Assembly: GCA_963731625.1 (NCBI GenBank)
Contig: CAVSWH010000022.1
Location: 62,001-126,000, forward strand
Reading direction: 5' to 3'
Length of the DNA: 64,000 bases
DNA from: PALSA-555 sp963731625
Lineage (GTDB): Bacteria > Actinomycetota > Acidimicrobiia > IMCC26256 > PALSA-555
This document shows positions 52,872 through 60,781 of the stretch, piece by piece. The position numbers and the translations under genes were made by a program. A model generated the notes under the pieces. That model was not told where the DNA came from, made no database searches, and saw nothing but the letters and a program-made list of their open reading frames with translations. The first letter of the stretch is position 1, and the number at the start of each line of letters is the position of its first letter.

Positions 52872-52913
52872 TAAGCGGGCTGTAAGCGGCTCGAGCACTT
52901 ACTCGACCTTTAC
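52872..52913. promoter_or_regulatory. candidate response-regulator box: paired 11-bp direct repeats facing each other
   Basis: TAAGCGG occurs at 52872-52878 and again at 52883-52889, an 11-base step. Then TTAC at 52899-52902 and 52910-52913 repeat with the same 11-base step in the opposite sense. OmpR-family dimers bind direct repeats one helical turn apart, so the array fits the neighbouring regulator. It lies between that gene and a small gene at 52938. Confidence 0.45.
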
Positions 52914-52937
52914 ACGCCGACTCGTACCCTGCGGCGG

Positions 52938-53150
52938 ATGGTCCACGCGGTCGCCCTGCCGGCGCCGGACTCTGTGGTGCGCACGCACACCGTGCACGAC
53001 ACGCATCGCCGCGACTCCGTGCTCGTCCCGGACGGGCGGGGCGACCCCGCCGACGTCGCCGGGACGGTGCTGTCCGCGAACGGCAGGCGTGATCACGACC
53101 GCCGCATGGTGACGACGACCGTGACCGCGTCGACGAGCGGGACCGGCTAA
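52938..53150 (+). CDS. possible small protein of unknown function
   Basis: A 70-residue frame from an ATG lying 7 bases after TACCCT (52925-52930), the leaderless pattern common here. Codon third positions are nearly all G or C. The protein is hydrophilic (VVRTHTVHDTHRRDSVLVP, then a Thr/Ser-rich end) with no signal peptide or known family. It lies just downstream of the repeat array near the two-component genes and may be a target of that regulator. It could also be chance coding capacity in GC-rich DNA. Confidence 0.4.
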   Translation: MVHAVALPAPDSVVRTHTVHDTHRRDSVLVPDGRGDPADVAGTVLSANGRRDHDRRMVTTTVTASTSGTG

Positions 53151-53278
53151 CCCCCCTCCGTCCCGCGAGGATCCCGCCGCCCGCCCGACCGAGTCCGCCC
53201 GCTCGGCCGGCGGGCGGCGGGCCGCGTCCGGGCCCGGCCGACGGGCTAGCGTGCGCCCATCGCCTGAGGAGAGAGCGC

Positions 53279-53740
53279 ATGCTGGCACCAGGCACTCCCG
53301 CACCCGAGTTCTCGCTGCCCGACCAGGACGGCAACCCGGTGCGTCTCGCCGACCAGCTCGGCCACTGGGTGCTGTTGTGGTGGTACCCGATGGCCGACAC
53401 CCCCGGCTGAACGAAGCAAGGCATCGGCCTGCGTGACCAGGCCGCTGATTACGAAGGGATGGATTGCGTCGTGCTCGGCGCGTCGTTCGATGCGACGGAC
53501 GCGAACAAGGCGTTCCGCGAGAAGTACGACTTCCCGTACCGGCTGCTCTCGGATGTCGACGAGCAGGTGGGCGTCGCGTACGAGGTCCGCGATCCCGGCA
53601 CCGACAAGGTGCAGTTCGCCAAGCGCCTCGCGTACTTGATCGATCCGGTCGGCACGATCGCCCGCGCGTACGAGGTGGCCGACGTGCTCGGGTTCGCCGG
53701 CCAGGTGCTCGCCGACCTCGCCGAGCTCAAGCAGGTCTGA
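53279..53740 (+). CDS. selenocysteine-containing peroxiredoxin (AhpC/TSA, BCP-like), in-frame TGA at the active site
   Basis: Read through its in-frame TGA (53408-53410), the gene encodes a 153-residue peroxiredoxin. The N terminus PGTPAPEFSLPDQDGNPVRLADQLG, the motif WYPMADTPG-U-TKQGIGLRD and the C-terminal YLIDPVGTIARAYEVADV are clear BCP/AhpC features. The TGA is residue 44, exactly where BCP proteins have the peroxidatic cysteine (TPGCT). The usual resolving cysteine five residues later is glycine. A perfect hairpin 14 bases after the TGA fits a bacterial SECIS. The ATG follows GAGGAGAG, with TAGCGT upstream. Selenocysteine-containing peroxiredoxins are known in bacteria. Alternatives are a nonsense mutation or a C-to-A error; the intact flanks and hairpin argue against both. 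Confidence 0.82.
53425..53444 (+). promoter_or_regulatory. candidate bacterial SECIS hairpin
   Basis: CGGCCTG (53425-53431) and CAGGCCG (53438-53444) form a perfect 7-bp stem closing the hexaloop CGTGAC. The loop starts 21 bases after the TGA and contains G and GU-like bases near its 5' side, as SelB-binding loops do. It lies within the coding sequence, as required in bacteria. Confidence 0.65.
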
Positions 53741-53743
53741 GCG

Positions 53744-54520
53744 TCAGATCGCCGTCCAGCCGCCGTCGACGGCCAGGACGGCGCCGGTCACGAAACTGCT
53801 CGCGTCTGACGTGAGGAACAGCAATGCCCCGTCGAGCTCGTGCTCTTCGCCGCCTCGTCCCATCGGGGTGCGCCGCACCATCCACGCCTCGGCCCGTGCG
53901 TCGCCGAACATCCGCCCGTCGGTCATCTCCGTGCGGAACCAGCCCGGTGCGAGCGCGTTCACCCGCACGCCGTGCCGTGCCCACTGCGCGGCGAGCTCCC
54001 GAGTGAGGCTCACCAGCCCGCCCTTCGACGCGGCGTAGCCGGCATCGGGAATCTGGCCGACGCCGACGAGCCCCCAGATCGACACGACGTTCACGATCGA
54101 GCCCCGCCCGCCGGCCTCCACGATCGCCCGGGCAGCGAGGCGGGCGAGCTCGAAGGGCGCGACCAGGTTCACGGTGAGTTCGTGTTGGAACGCGCCGTCT
54201 GGCTGCTCGAACGCGGGCTCGATGTGGTCGACCCCGGCGTTGTTCACCAGCACGTCGATCCGGCCGTGGTCGCGCAACACCGTCCCGACGAGGGACGCGG
54301 GCGCGTGCGTGTCCGCCAGGTCACACCCGACGGGATGCGCGTCGCGCAGTTCGGCCGCGAGGGCCTCCAGCCGGTCGGTGCGCCGCGCCGCGAGGACGAC
54401 CGTCGCGCCGGCCGCGTCGAGGACGCGGGCGAAGCGACGGCCGAGCCCCGAGCTGGCACCGGTGACGATCGCCACCCGCCCGTCGAGGCGGAACGCGGCG
54501 AGCGGGTCGGCGCCGCTCAC
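53744..54520 (-). CDS. SDR family oxidoreductase
   Basis: A 258-residue classical short-chain dehydrogenase. The cofactor loop is TGASSGLG (20-27), NNAG is at 93-96, and the catalytic triad is Ser147, Tyr162 and Lys166 (YAASKGG). The arginines in AARRTDR after strand 2 suggest NADP(H). The ending TGAVLAVDGGWTAI is usual. It starts with a GTG at 54520 and ends a few bases from the convergent peroxiredoxin. Substrate unknown. Confidence 0.9.
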   Translation of the reverse strand: MSGADPLAAFRLDGRVAIVTGASSGLGRRFARVLDAAGATVVLAARRTDRLEALAAELRDAHPVGCDLADTHAPASLVGTVLRDHGRIDVLVNNAGVDHIEPAFEQPDGAFQHELTVNLVAPFELARLAARAIVEAGGRGSIVNVVSIWGLVGVGQIPDAGYAASKGGLVSLTRELAAQWARHGVRVNALAPGWFRTEMTDGRMFGDARAEAWMVRRTPMGRGGEEHELDGALLFLTSDASSFVTGAVLAVDGGWTAI

Positions 54521-54679
54521 TCTGGCCTGGCCGGGTGACGACGGGCGCGCACGGACGGCGAAGGTAGTCGGGTCACCGCGCCGCGTCCCTCCCGTCGATC
54601 GTGCTGCTGCTCGCCGCGGTCCTCGCGCCGGCGCGGCCTCGTCGTGCGCGGGCGCGGCCTCAGCGCTGCCGGGACGGAG

Positions 54680-55933
54680 TCACACCGTCGACGCGCCCGG
54701 CTGAGCTGCGGCGCGCCGCGCCCGGCCACGCGCCGCGACGAGGAGCCCCCACACGAGCACGAGCACGCCATACAGCGCGAGGGGCGCGCTGGCCGACACG
54801 CCGAAGGCGGCGACGGCGATCCCCGCCGCGATCGCGAAGTCCCGCATCGAGGTGCTGAGCAGCACCGCCGTCGCGACCGGCGGCGTCGCCCGCCACCCCA
54901 GCACGGCACCGAGGACGACCGACCCGGCGAGGAACAAGAGGAGCGCGCCCGCCACCGCGACGTACGCGCTCGACAGCCGGACCTGGGACGCGACGAGCCA
55001 CACGAGGACCGTGACCAGCGCGAGGGACACGCGGGTGAGCTGGTCCTCGGCCCGCGCGACCGCCGGGACACGCGCCCGGACGACGAGCCCGACCAGCATG
55101 GGCGCCCCGACGATCAGTGCCAGATGGCCGAGCAAGCCGCCCGCGTCGAGCTGCGCCGCCCCGCCCAGCGCCCGCAACGCGACGCCGGCGCCGGCGACCG
55201 TCACCAGGGTGCTCGCGACAAGCAGCACCGCGGCGACGCTCGGATCACCGCCGGCGAGGGACGTCGCGGCGACGGACGCGATCTCCGCGGGGGCCACGCC
55301 GACGACGGTGACGCCGCGCCGCAAGCTCGCCGTGGTGACGAGACGCGCGACGGCCCACGACAGGACGGGCAGCACGACCGTGCTCGCGGCGAGGGCGGCG
55401 AGCAGCCTCCGGGACCGCTGACGGAGCTCGAGCATCCGCGACAGCGGGATCGTCAGCGCCGTCACCAGCACGAGCGCGGCGAGCGCAGCGTCGAGTCCCC
55501 GGTGGTCGAGCGCGACCCGCGCCGGCTCCGGCACGGCCTGGCTGAAGACCGCGACACCGACGACCAGCACCACCTCCTCGGCTGCCCGGGCCGCGTGCGT
55601 GGCCGCGAGCCCGATGCCGAGCGCCACCAGGCCGAGCGCGACGGTCGCCACCACGTCGTTGCCGTTTGCGATGGACAGCGAGTGGTACGGCTTCGTATGG
55701 AAGTAGTCGTACGCGAGCGTTGCCGAACCCGCCGCGACGACCACCGGTCCCACCCGTCCGCCGACGGCGACCACCAGCACGGCGGCGAGGAGCAGCAGGG
55801 CGACGTCACCGTTCGAGACCGATCCCCCCGCGAACTCGAGGAGGGCCGCGGCCGCCGCCGGCAGCACGAGCCCGACCGCGAGCCACGCCGCACGCCGGCC
55901 GTCCCACTCCGGGAAACGTGTGCGCCAGCTCAT
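54680..55933 (-). CDS. fusion of a DUF4118-like (KdpD-type) membrane domain with an SBF/BASS-type transporter domain
   Basis: A 417-residue membrane protein of two parts. Residues about 15-120 hold four helices with the KdpD/DUF4118 pattern LLEFAGG...NGDVALLLLAAVLVVAVGGR and YDYFHTKPYHSL. Residues about 130-405 hold eight or nine helices resembling sodium/bile acid symporter (SBF) or ACR3-like carriers, including VGVAPAEIASVAATSLAGGD and STSMRDFAIAAGIAVAAFG, which echo the SBF core helices. DUF4118 normally precedes a histidine kinase; here no kinase follows. Transport of an organic anion is a guess. Confidence 0.6.
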   Translation of the reverse strand: MSWRTRFPEWDGRRAAWLAVGLVLPAAAAALLEFAGGSVSNGDVALLLLAAVLVVAVGGRVGPVVVAAGSATLAYDYFHTKPYHSLSIANGNDVVATVALGLVALGIGLAATHAARAAEEVVLVVGVAVFSQAVPEPARVALDHRGLDAALAALVLVTALTIPLSRMLELRQRSRRLLAALAASTVVLPVLSWAVARLVTTASLRRGVTVVGVAPAEIASVAATSLAGGDPSVAAVLLVASTLVTVAGAGVALRALGGAAQLDAGGLLGHLALIVGAPMLVGLVVRARVPAVARAEDQLTRVSLALVTVLVWLVASQVRLSSAYVAVAGALLLFLAGSVVLGAVLGWRATPPVATAVLLSTSMRDFAIAAGIAVAAFGVSASAPLALYGVLVLVWGLLVAARGRARRAAAQPGASTV

Positions 55934-55983
55934 GGATCTCGGGACGAAGCTCGACTCGGCGCGCGACGATTTGTCCGTGCGGA

Positions 55984-56400
55984 TCAGCCGACGCGACGCA
56001 TGACCGCGTCGTAGGCGGAACCCGGAGTGGCTGGTTGGCCGGGATCGGGACGCCAGCGGCCGTCGATCGTGGCCTCGTCCCCGCTGATCGTGCCCGTGTA
56101 GGTGGCGCCGCTCCCCATGTGGGTCAGGGTCGCGCCGTCGCGGGCCCAGCGGTAGTCCAGCGGCGTGCCACCGCTCGAGTACACGTGCGCCGCGAAGCCG
56201 CCAGCCGGACCGGGCCAGACGAGCTCGAGCGTCTCGATCCCGACGTCATCGACGCGCATGCTGCCCGAGAGCTGCAGGACGTGGCCGCCGAGGATCGGAA
56301 CGACGAGCGTCGTACCCGAGATGTTGTCGTGGTCGGCGTCGGCGCTTCGCCCGACGATCGTCCACGAGCCAACCAGCACCTGGAGCGGATCCATGCTCAC
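55984..56400 (-). CDS. small lipocalin-like (DUF1579-type) protein
   Basis: A 138-residue soluble protein made mainly of predicted beta strands: PLQVLVGSWTIVGRS, GTTLVVPILGGHVLQLSGSM, ETLELVWPGPAGGFAAHVYSS and TYTGTISGDEATIDGRWRPDPG. The LxGSW start and the GxWxxDPG end fit DUF1579-like barrel proteins that estimate or bind small ligands; this is a weak assignment. The GTG at 56400 has GGAGG 6 bases upstream and is preferred to the ATG two codons later. Confidence 0.65.
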   Translation of the reverse strand: MSMDPLQVLVGSWTIVGRSADADHDNISGTTLVVPILGGHVLQLSGSMRVDDVGIETLELVWPGPAGGFAAHVYSSGGTPLDYRWARDGATLTHMGSGATYTGTISGDEATIDGRWRPDPGQPATPGSAYDAVMRRVG

Positions 56401-56538
56401 GGTCGTCCTCCGATGCCGCCGCGGCACCGAAATCTCCCATACCGGATCCCCGCCGCGTGGATGGACGTCCCGGGGGGACCTCCGTGCCCGCAGCCTCCCC
56501 TGTACACACCTGGATCGAGCTGGCGCGGCACGGGGCCG

Positions 56539-57039
56539 CTACGTGTGGCAGGTGAGGTCCTGCGACGCGTGACCCTTGAGATGCTGAATGGCCTGCGCAT
56601 ACGCGTCGCGCAGGAGCTTCGCCAGCGTCGCCTCGTTGCCGTCGCCGGCGAAGACCTGGACCACCTTGCCCTTGATGCCCGCGCTGAACAGCTCGGCGCC
56701 GGCCTGGCAGGCATCGTTGAGCTGCTGCTGGAGGAACGAGGAGTTCAGGTCCAGGCTGGACCCCGTGCTCGCGTTGGTGATCGCAAACACCTCGAAGCCC
56801 CCGTCGGCGCTGGCACACGCCGCCAGGTAGGCCCGCTTCTGGTTGAAGAAGCCGCTGTGCGTCTTCGATGAGCACACGCTCGCCTGACCCGCGCCGGCGG
56901 GAAGGTAGGAGGCGATGAGGGCGTCGGCGGCCGCCTGCGCGCTGGCTCGCGGATCCGTCTTCGCGCTGACTGAGCCGGCGGCCGTCCACGTGAGGAGCAG
57001 CGCCACCAGGCTCGCACCACTCGCCTTGAGAAACGACAT
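56539..57039 (-). CDS. small secreted protein of unknown function
   Basis: A 166-residue protein with an N-terminal signal peptide: MSFLKASGASLVALLLTWTAAGSVSA, with cleavage likely after SVSA. The mature part is helical, alanine-rich, and has four cysteines (VCSSKTH, AACASADG, DACQAG, LTCH), probably two disulfides. It contains DPRASAQAAADALIASYLP and NEATLAKLLRDAYAQAIQHLKG. No family is recognised. The ATG at 57039 is the only start that gives the signal peptide. Confidence 0.7.
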   Translation of the reverse strand: MSFLKASGASLVALLLTWTAAGSVSAKTDPRASAQAAADALIASYLPAGAGQASVCSSKTHSGFFNQKRAYLAACASADGGFEVFAITNASTGSSLDLNSSFLQQQLNDACQAGAELFSAGIKGKVVQVFAGDGNEATLAKLLRDAYAQAIQHLKGHASQDLTCHT

Positions 57040-57307
57040 CTCGTCCACACCCCGCGCGCTCGTCGCCCGGACGCTAGCCCGACGCCTGTGCGACCCCGCC
57101 CAACGCGCTGGACGCGGGACGGGCGGCTCATTGGAGTTCACCTGATGTTCGTGCCGCCGGCGAACGCGTGACACGCCGCGGTGGCGGGCGCTGCGCGTCG
57201 CGAACACGCGGTCGCGTTCGTCCGCTCGATGGTGGCGGTCGTGCGTGGTCCTCGGTCTGCTCGAGTCGTGCGACGTCAGCCACCCGTCCGCGCGTCGGGT
57301 CGGCGGG

Positions 57308-57313
57308 TACCCT
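57308..57313 (+). promoter_or_regulatory. -10 element TACCCT of tRNA-Arg
   Basis: TACCCT lies 11 bases before the mature tRNA 5' end, giving a precursor with a very short leader. Confidence 0.4.
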
Positions 57314-57324
57314 TTGCCGTTGCT

Positions 57325-57399
57325 GCCTCCGTAGCTCAGTCTGGACAGAGCAAGTCACTTCTAATGACGAGGTCGCAGGTTCGAATCCTGCCGGGGGCG
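57325..57399 (+). tRNA. tRNA-Arg (anticodon TCT)
   Basis: GCCTCCG pairs with CGGGGGC, with discriminator G; CCA is not encoded. The anticodon loop CTTCTAA gives TCT, which reads AGA/AGG, codons rare in this GC-rich genome. The T-arm is GCAGGTTCGAATCCTGC. The top pair of the anticodon stem (27-43) is A-G, a mismatch. Confidence 0.93.
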
Positions 57400-57555
57400 C
57401 TCGGGCCCATGCGACCGGTCCGCGAGTGGCCCGAGTCCTGCTGACAGCGGGACATTCGCGCCGACGACAAGGGCCGTTGGCTCGGTCGCGCCATTCGTGC
57501 GGCGCTCTGTGTTCTTAGCGGGTGCCTTGCCCATATCGGTGAAAGGCTTCCCGAC

Positions 57556-58482
57556 ATGGCGCGCCCAGCCGTCGGCTGCATCTCGGTTCGGCTCTCAGGA
57601 GCGAACGCGACGGCGTGGCGTGAATTCCTTTCGCTCGCAGAGAACGCCGGCATCGATCACGTCGGTGTCGGCGACCACGTCAGCTTCCACACCGGCATGG
57701 GTGCCGACGGGCTGCTGGCAGCATCGATCGTCTTGGCTGCTTCCGAGCGGCTCGACGCGAACACCGCCGTCTATCTGCTGCCGCTTCGGCATCCGGTGGC
57801 AACCGCACGCCAGCTGGCGGACCTCGGAGCGATTGCCCCCGGGAGATTCCTGTTCGGCGTTGGGATCGGTGGCGAGGATCCGCACGAGGTCGAGGTATGC
57901 GGGGTGGACCCGAAGACACGGGGTCGCCGGATGGACGACTGCCTGCACATCGTCCGCAGTCTGCTCACCGGCGAACCACTGGATTTCGACAGCGAGTTCT
58001 TCACTCTCCGGCAAGCCCAGGTGGTTCCCGCTCCCTCGGAGCCGATACCGATCGTCGTCGGCGGAAGGTCCGACGCCGCCATCCGCCGGGCGGGCGAGCT
58101 CGGCGATGGGTGGTTCGGCCTGTGGGTCTCACCTCGTCGCTACGCGGAAGCCGTCTCGCAGATGGAAGGCTTCGGCCAGCAGGCAGGTCGAGGCGGCGGT
58201 GCTTGGACGAACGCGCTCAACGTCTGGTGCGGGGTGGGGACGGGACCGGATCACGCGCGCGGCTTTGTGGCGCCCGCTATGGAAGCGTTCTACCAGTTGC
58301 CGTACGAGCGGTTCGCGAAGTGGAGCCCGGCGGGCACGCCGAGGCAGCTCGCGGAGTACCTCGTTCCGTATGTCGAGGCCGGCTGCTCGGTGTTCAACCT
58401 GATCGTCAACGGGCAAGACGTGCACGCCGAAGTTGACGCGATCGCCGAGGTCCGCGAGACCATCCTCGATGCGGTTCGGTGA
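57556..58482 (+). CDS. LLM class F420-dependent oxidoreductase
   Basis: A 308-residue luciferase-like barrel protein. Visible parts are VGVGDHVSFHTGMGADGLLAAS, VYLLPLRHPVATARQLADLGAIAPGRFLFGVGIGGEDPHEVEVCGVDP (the LLM core with RHP and GIGGED) and VPAPSEPIPIVVGGRSDAAIRRAGELGDGWFG. It probably uses F420 and acts on an unknown substrate. Codon use is less GC-rich at third positions than in most neighbours, and the gene sits between tRNA-Arg and tRNA-Lys, so it may have been acquired. ATG preceded by GAAAGG. Confidence 0.87.
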   Translation: MARPAVGCISVRLSGANATAWREFLSLAENAGIDHVGVGDHVSFHTGMGADGLLAASIVLAASERLDANTAVYLLPLRHPVATARQLADLGAIAPGRFLFGVGIGGEDPHEVEVCGVDPKTRGRRMDDCLHIVRSLLTGEPLDFDSEFFTLRQAQVVPAPSEPIPIVVGGRSDAAIRRAGELGDGWFGLWVSPRRYAEAVSQMEGFGQQAGRGGGAWTNALNVWCGVGTGPDHARGFVAPAMEAFYQLPYERFAKWSPAGTPRQLAEYLVPYVEAGCSVFNLIVNGQDVHAEVDAIAEVRETILDAVR

Positions 58483-58587
58483 GGATCACCGAGGCGTGAC
58501 AGTGCTCGACGGCGACGACAGTCGTCCCGGGGGGACCTCAACCACGCCACCAGCAGACCTTCAACCAGGGACGTGAGGCGATCGTCG

Positions 58588-58651
58588 CTCGCGCAGAGCC
58601 CCAGCGGCAGGCCACGCCGCTCGTGGGGTGCGCGCTCGCGCTCTGCGCGAG
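58588..58651. repeat. nested inverted repeat (64-base hairpin)
   Basis: CTCGCGCAGAG (58588-58598) pairs perfectly with CTCTGCGCGAG (58641-58651). Inside, CCCC pairs with GGGG and AGCGGC with GCCGCT. It is followed by a small GGGTG/CACCC hairpin. It lies between the F420 enzyme gene and tRNA-Lys, so it may end transcription from either side or be a structured RNA. Confidence 0.4.
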
Positions 58652-58683
58652 GGTGCGAGCACCCACCAGCTCGCCTCGCCTGG

Positions 58684-58757
58684 TACGCCCCCGGGGACTC
58701 GAACCCCGAACCTAGTGATTAAGAGTCACTTGCTCTAACCAGTTGAGCTAGGGGCGC
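58684..58757 (-). tRNA. tRNA-Lys (anticodon CTT)
   Basis: On the reverse strand GCGCCCC pairs with GGGGCGT (a G-U first pair), with discriminator A; CCA is not encoded. The anticodon loop CTCTTAA closed by AGTGA/TCACT gives CTT, which reads AAG. The T-arm is CGGGGTTCGAGTCCCCG. Confidence 0.93.
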
Positions 58758-58824
58758 TTCCGCGTCATCGTAACCACCGCTACTGGTTCGAGCCCTGACG
58801 ATCGACGGCGTACCGTGCCGACTC

Positions 58825-59727
58825 GTGGAGGTGCTCATCACCGGTGCGAGCGGATTCATCGGCACCGCGCTCACGTCCGCGCTCCGCGCCGCTGGCCACC
58901 GTCCGATCACCGCAGTCCGTGGGCGCGTGCCGCCCGGCGTCGACGGGGTCGGCTGGGACCCAGCGGAGGGCACGATCGACGCGTCGGCGCTCGAGGGAAT
59001 CGGCGGTGTCGTCCACCTCGCCGGCGCGGGGATCGGTGATCGCCGATGGACGGCCGCGCGCCAACAGCTCATCGTCGACAGCCGCACCCGGTCCACCGAG
59101 CTGCTCTCGTCGACGCTGGCCGCGCTTCGGGATCCGCCGGACGTGTTCGTCTCGGGGTCCGCGGTCGGGTACTACGGCGATCGAGGCGCCGAGGAGCTCA
59201 GCGAGCGGTCCGGGCCGGGCGATGACTTCACCGCCCGGCTCTGCGTGCAGTGGGAGGCCGCGACGCGAGCGGCTGCCGACGCGGGCATCCGGGTCAGCAC
59301 GATCCGGACCGGCATCGTCCTCGGTGCCCACGGGGGCATGTTGCGTCGAATCGTCACGCCCTTCCGGTTCGGCGTCGGCGGACGCCTCGGGACGGGGCGG
59401 CAGTTCCTGAGCTGGATCTCGATGGCGGACGAGACGCGCGCCATCCTCTACATCCTCGAGCACCCCGACATCGTCGGGCCCGCGAACCTCACCGCCCCGA
59501 ACCCCGTGACGAACGCCGACTTCACCGCCGCGCTGGGCCGAGCGCTGCACCGGCCGACGGTCCTGCCCACCCCGCTCGCACCGCTCCGTGCCGTGTACGG
59601 CTCGGAGCTCGTGCAGACGCTCCTCCTCGCCAGCCAGCGAGCCCTCCCCAGTGTCCTCGCCGACGCCGGCTTCGGGTTCGAACACGTGACGGTGGACGTC
59701 GCACTCACGGCCGCGCTCGCGAAGTAG
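58825..59727 (+). CDS. TIGR01777 family NAD-dependent epimerase/SDR
   Basis: A 300-residue extended SDR. The N-terminal cofactor motif is VLITGASGFIGTALTSAL, followed by VHLAGAGIGDRRWT, SGSAVGYYGDRG with the active tyrosine region, and FRFGVGGRLGTGRQFLSWISMAD, all marks of the TIGR01777/YfcH group. Function in bacteria is unproven; homologues are linked to cell division or redox balance. The GTG at 58825 lies 8 bases after TACCGT, a leaderless-like start. Confidence 0.9.
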   Translation: MEVLITGASGFIGTALTSALRAAGHRPITAVRGRVPPGVDGVGWDPAEGTIDASALEGIGGVVHLAGAGIGDRRWTAARQQLIVDSRTRSTELLSSTLAALRDPPDVFVSGSAVGYYGDRGAEELSERSGPGDDFTARLCVQWEAATRAAADAGIRVSTIRTGIVLGAHGGMLRRIVTPFRFGVGGRLGTGRQFLSWISMADETRAILYILEHPDIVGPANLTAPNPVTNADFTAALGRALHRPTVLPTPLAPLRAVYGSELVQTLLLASQRALPSVLADAGFGFEHVTVDVALTAALAK

Positions 59728-59740
59728 GCCTGTCCGTCGC

Positions 59741-60502
59741 ATGCGGCTCTGGATCGACACCGACGTGGGTGACGATCCCGACGACGCGATCGCGCTGCTG
59801 TGCGCCGCCGCGAGCCCCGCGGTCGAGCTCGTCGGGGTCAGCACGGTCGACGGCGACCGCGACCGGCGAGCGGCCTTGGCCCACGCGATCGTCGACGCCC
59901 CGGTGTTCGCGGGCGACGCGCCCGAGCTCGGCGCGGCGCTCGCCGACCTCGCGCCGGAGGCGTTCCTCGCGATCGGTCCCCTGACCAACGTCGCGGCCCT
60001 CTTGACCGAAGGGATCACGCTGCCGCCGATCACCCTGATGGGCGGCGTGCTCGGCACCGTGCACCACTGGGGCCATGAGCTCGCCGTCGAGCACAACTTC
60101 GGCCGCGACCCCGCGGCCGCCCGCCGCGCACTCCAGACGCACGATCCGCCGCTCGTCGTCCCGTTGAACGTGACGCTCGAGGCGCAGCTGTCACCGAACC
60201 AGCTGCACCGGCTCGTGGAGGCCGCACCGGCGCTTCGGCGGAACGTCGACGCGTTTCTTGACCTTCAGGGCCAGGTCGGCGTCCCGGTCGGCGAGCGCGC
60301 CGTCTACCTGCACGACCCCCTCGCGCTCGTCTCGCTCCTCGAGCCCACGGTGCTCGACGTCGAGCACCGGGTCCTCGACGTGGAGGCGGACGGGCGCCTG
60401 GTCGAGACCGACGACGGGTCGACGACGCGCCTCGCCGTCGGTGTCGATGCGCGCCGAGTCATCGAGCTCGTCCTGTCGCTCGTCGGCGCGGACGTGGGGT
60501 GA
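59741..60502 (+). CDS. nucleoside hydrolase (IUNH family)
   Basis: Cleaves the N-glycosidic bond of ribonucleosides for purine or pyrimidine salvage. The calcium-binding motif DTDVGDDPDDAIAL is at residues 6-19. ITLMGGVLG is the usual TxMGG strand and EHNFGRDPAAARRAL is the conserved N-F/N-x-x-x-D-P-A region. The C-terminal HDPLALVSL holds the catalytic His-Asp. At 253 residues it is shorter than the usual 310 or so, with parts of the middle reduced. The 3' end overlaps the opposite-strand tRNA-His by five bases. Confidence 0.88.
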   Translation: MRLWIDTDVGDDPDDAIALLCAAASPAVELVGVSTVDGDRDRRAALAHAIVDAPVFAGDAPELGAALADLAPEAFLAIGPLTNVAALLTEGITLPPITLMGGVLGTVHHWGHELAVEHNFGRDPAAARRALQTHDPPLVVPLNVTLEAQLSPNQLHRLVEAAPALRRNVDAFLDLQGQVGVPVGERAVYLHDPLALVSLLEPTVLDVEHRVLDVEADGRLVETDDGSTTRLAVGVDARRVIELVLSLVGADVG

Positions 60503-60572
60503 CCGAGGGGTTTCGAACCCCCGACCTCCGGGACCACAACCCGGCGCTCTATCCAACTGAGCTACGGCCACC
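60498..60572 (-). tRNA. tRNA-His (anticodon GTG)
   Basis: On the reverse strand GTGGCCG pairs with CGGTCAC (one G-U), with the extra G at -1 facing discriminator C73, the identity signal for histidine. The anticodon loop TTGTGGT is closed by CCGGG/CCCGG. The T-arm is GGGGGTTCGAAACCCC-like. Confidence 0.95.
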
Positions 60573-60781
60573 ATGGCGGCGCCCGCACGCCGGCGAGGTC
60601 AGCGCAGTGCGGGCCCGATGCCACCTCTGCCCAGCCACCAACCCTCTGGGAGCGTCGGCGCTTGCGCAAATGTGGACCGACAGCGTATCTCGACGGTGTT
60701 CGGCCAGCCTTGCGCTTCTCTCGACGCGCGGACTCGTACACGGGAGACCACGTGGATGGGCGCACAGGTACCCTCGCCGCG

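Noticed and set aside
53279..53410. Treating the peroxiredoxin as two genes or a plain pseudogene split by a stop
   Set aside because: The second part begins in the middle of a conserved domain without a ribosome binding site, and the stop replaces precisely the catalytic cysteine with a hairpin at the right distance.
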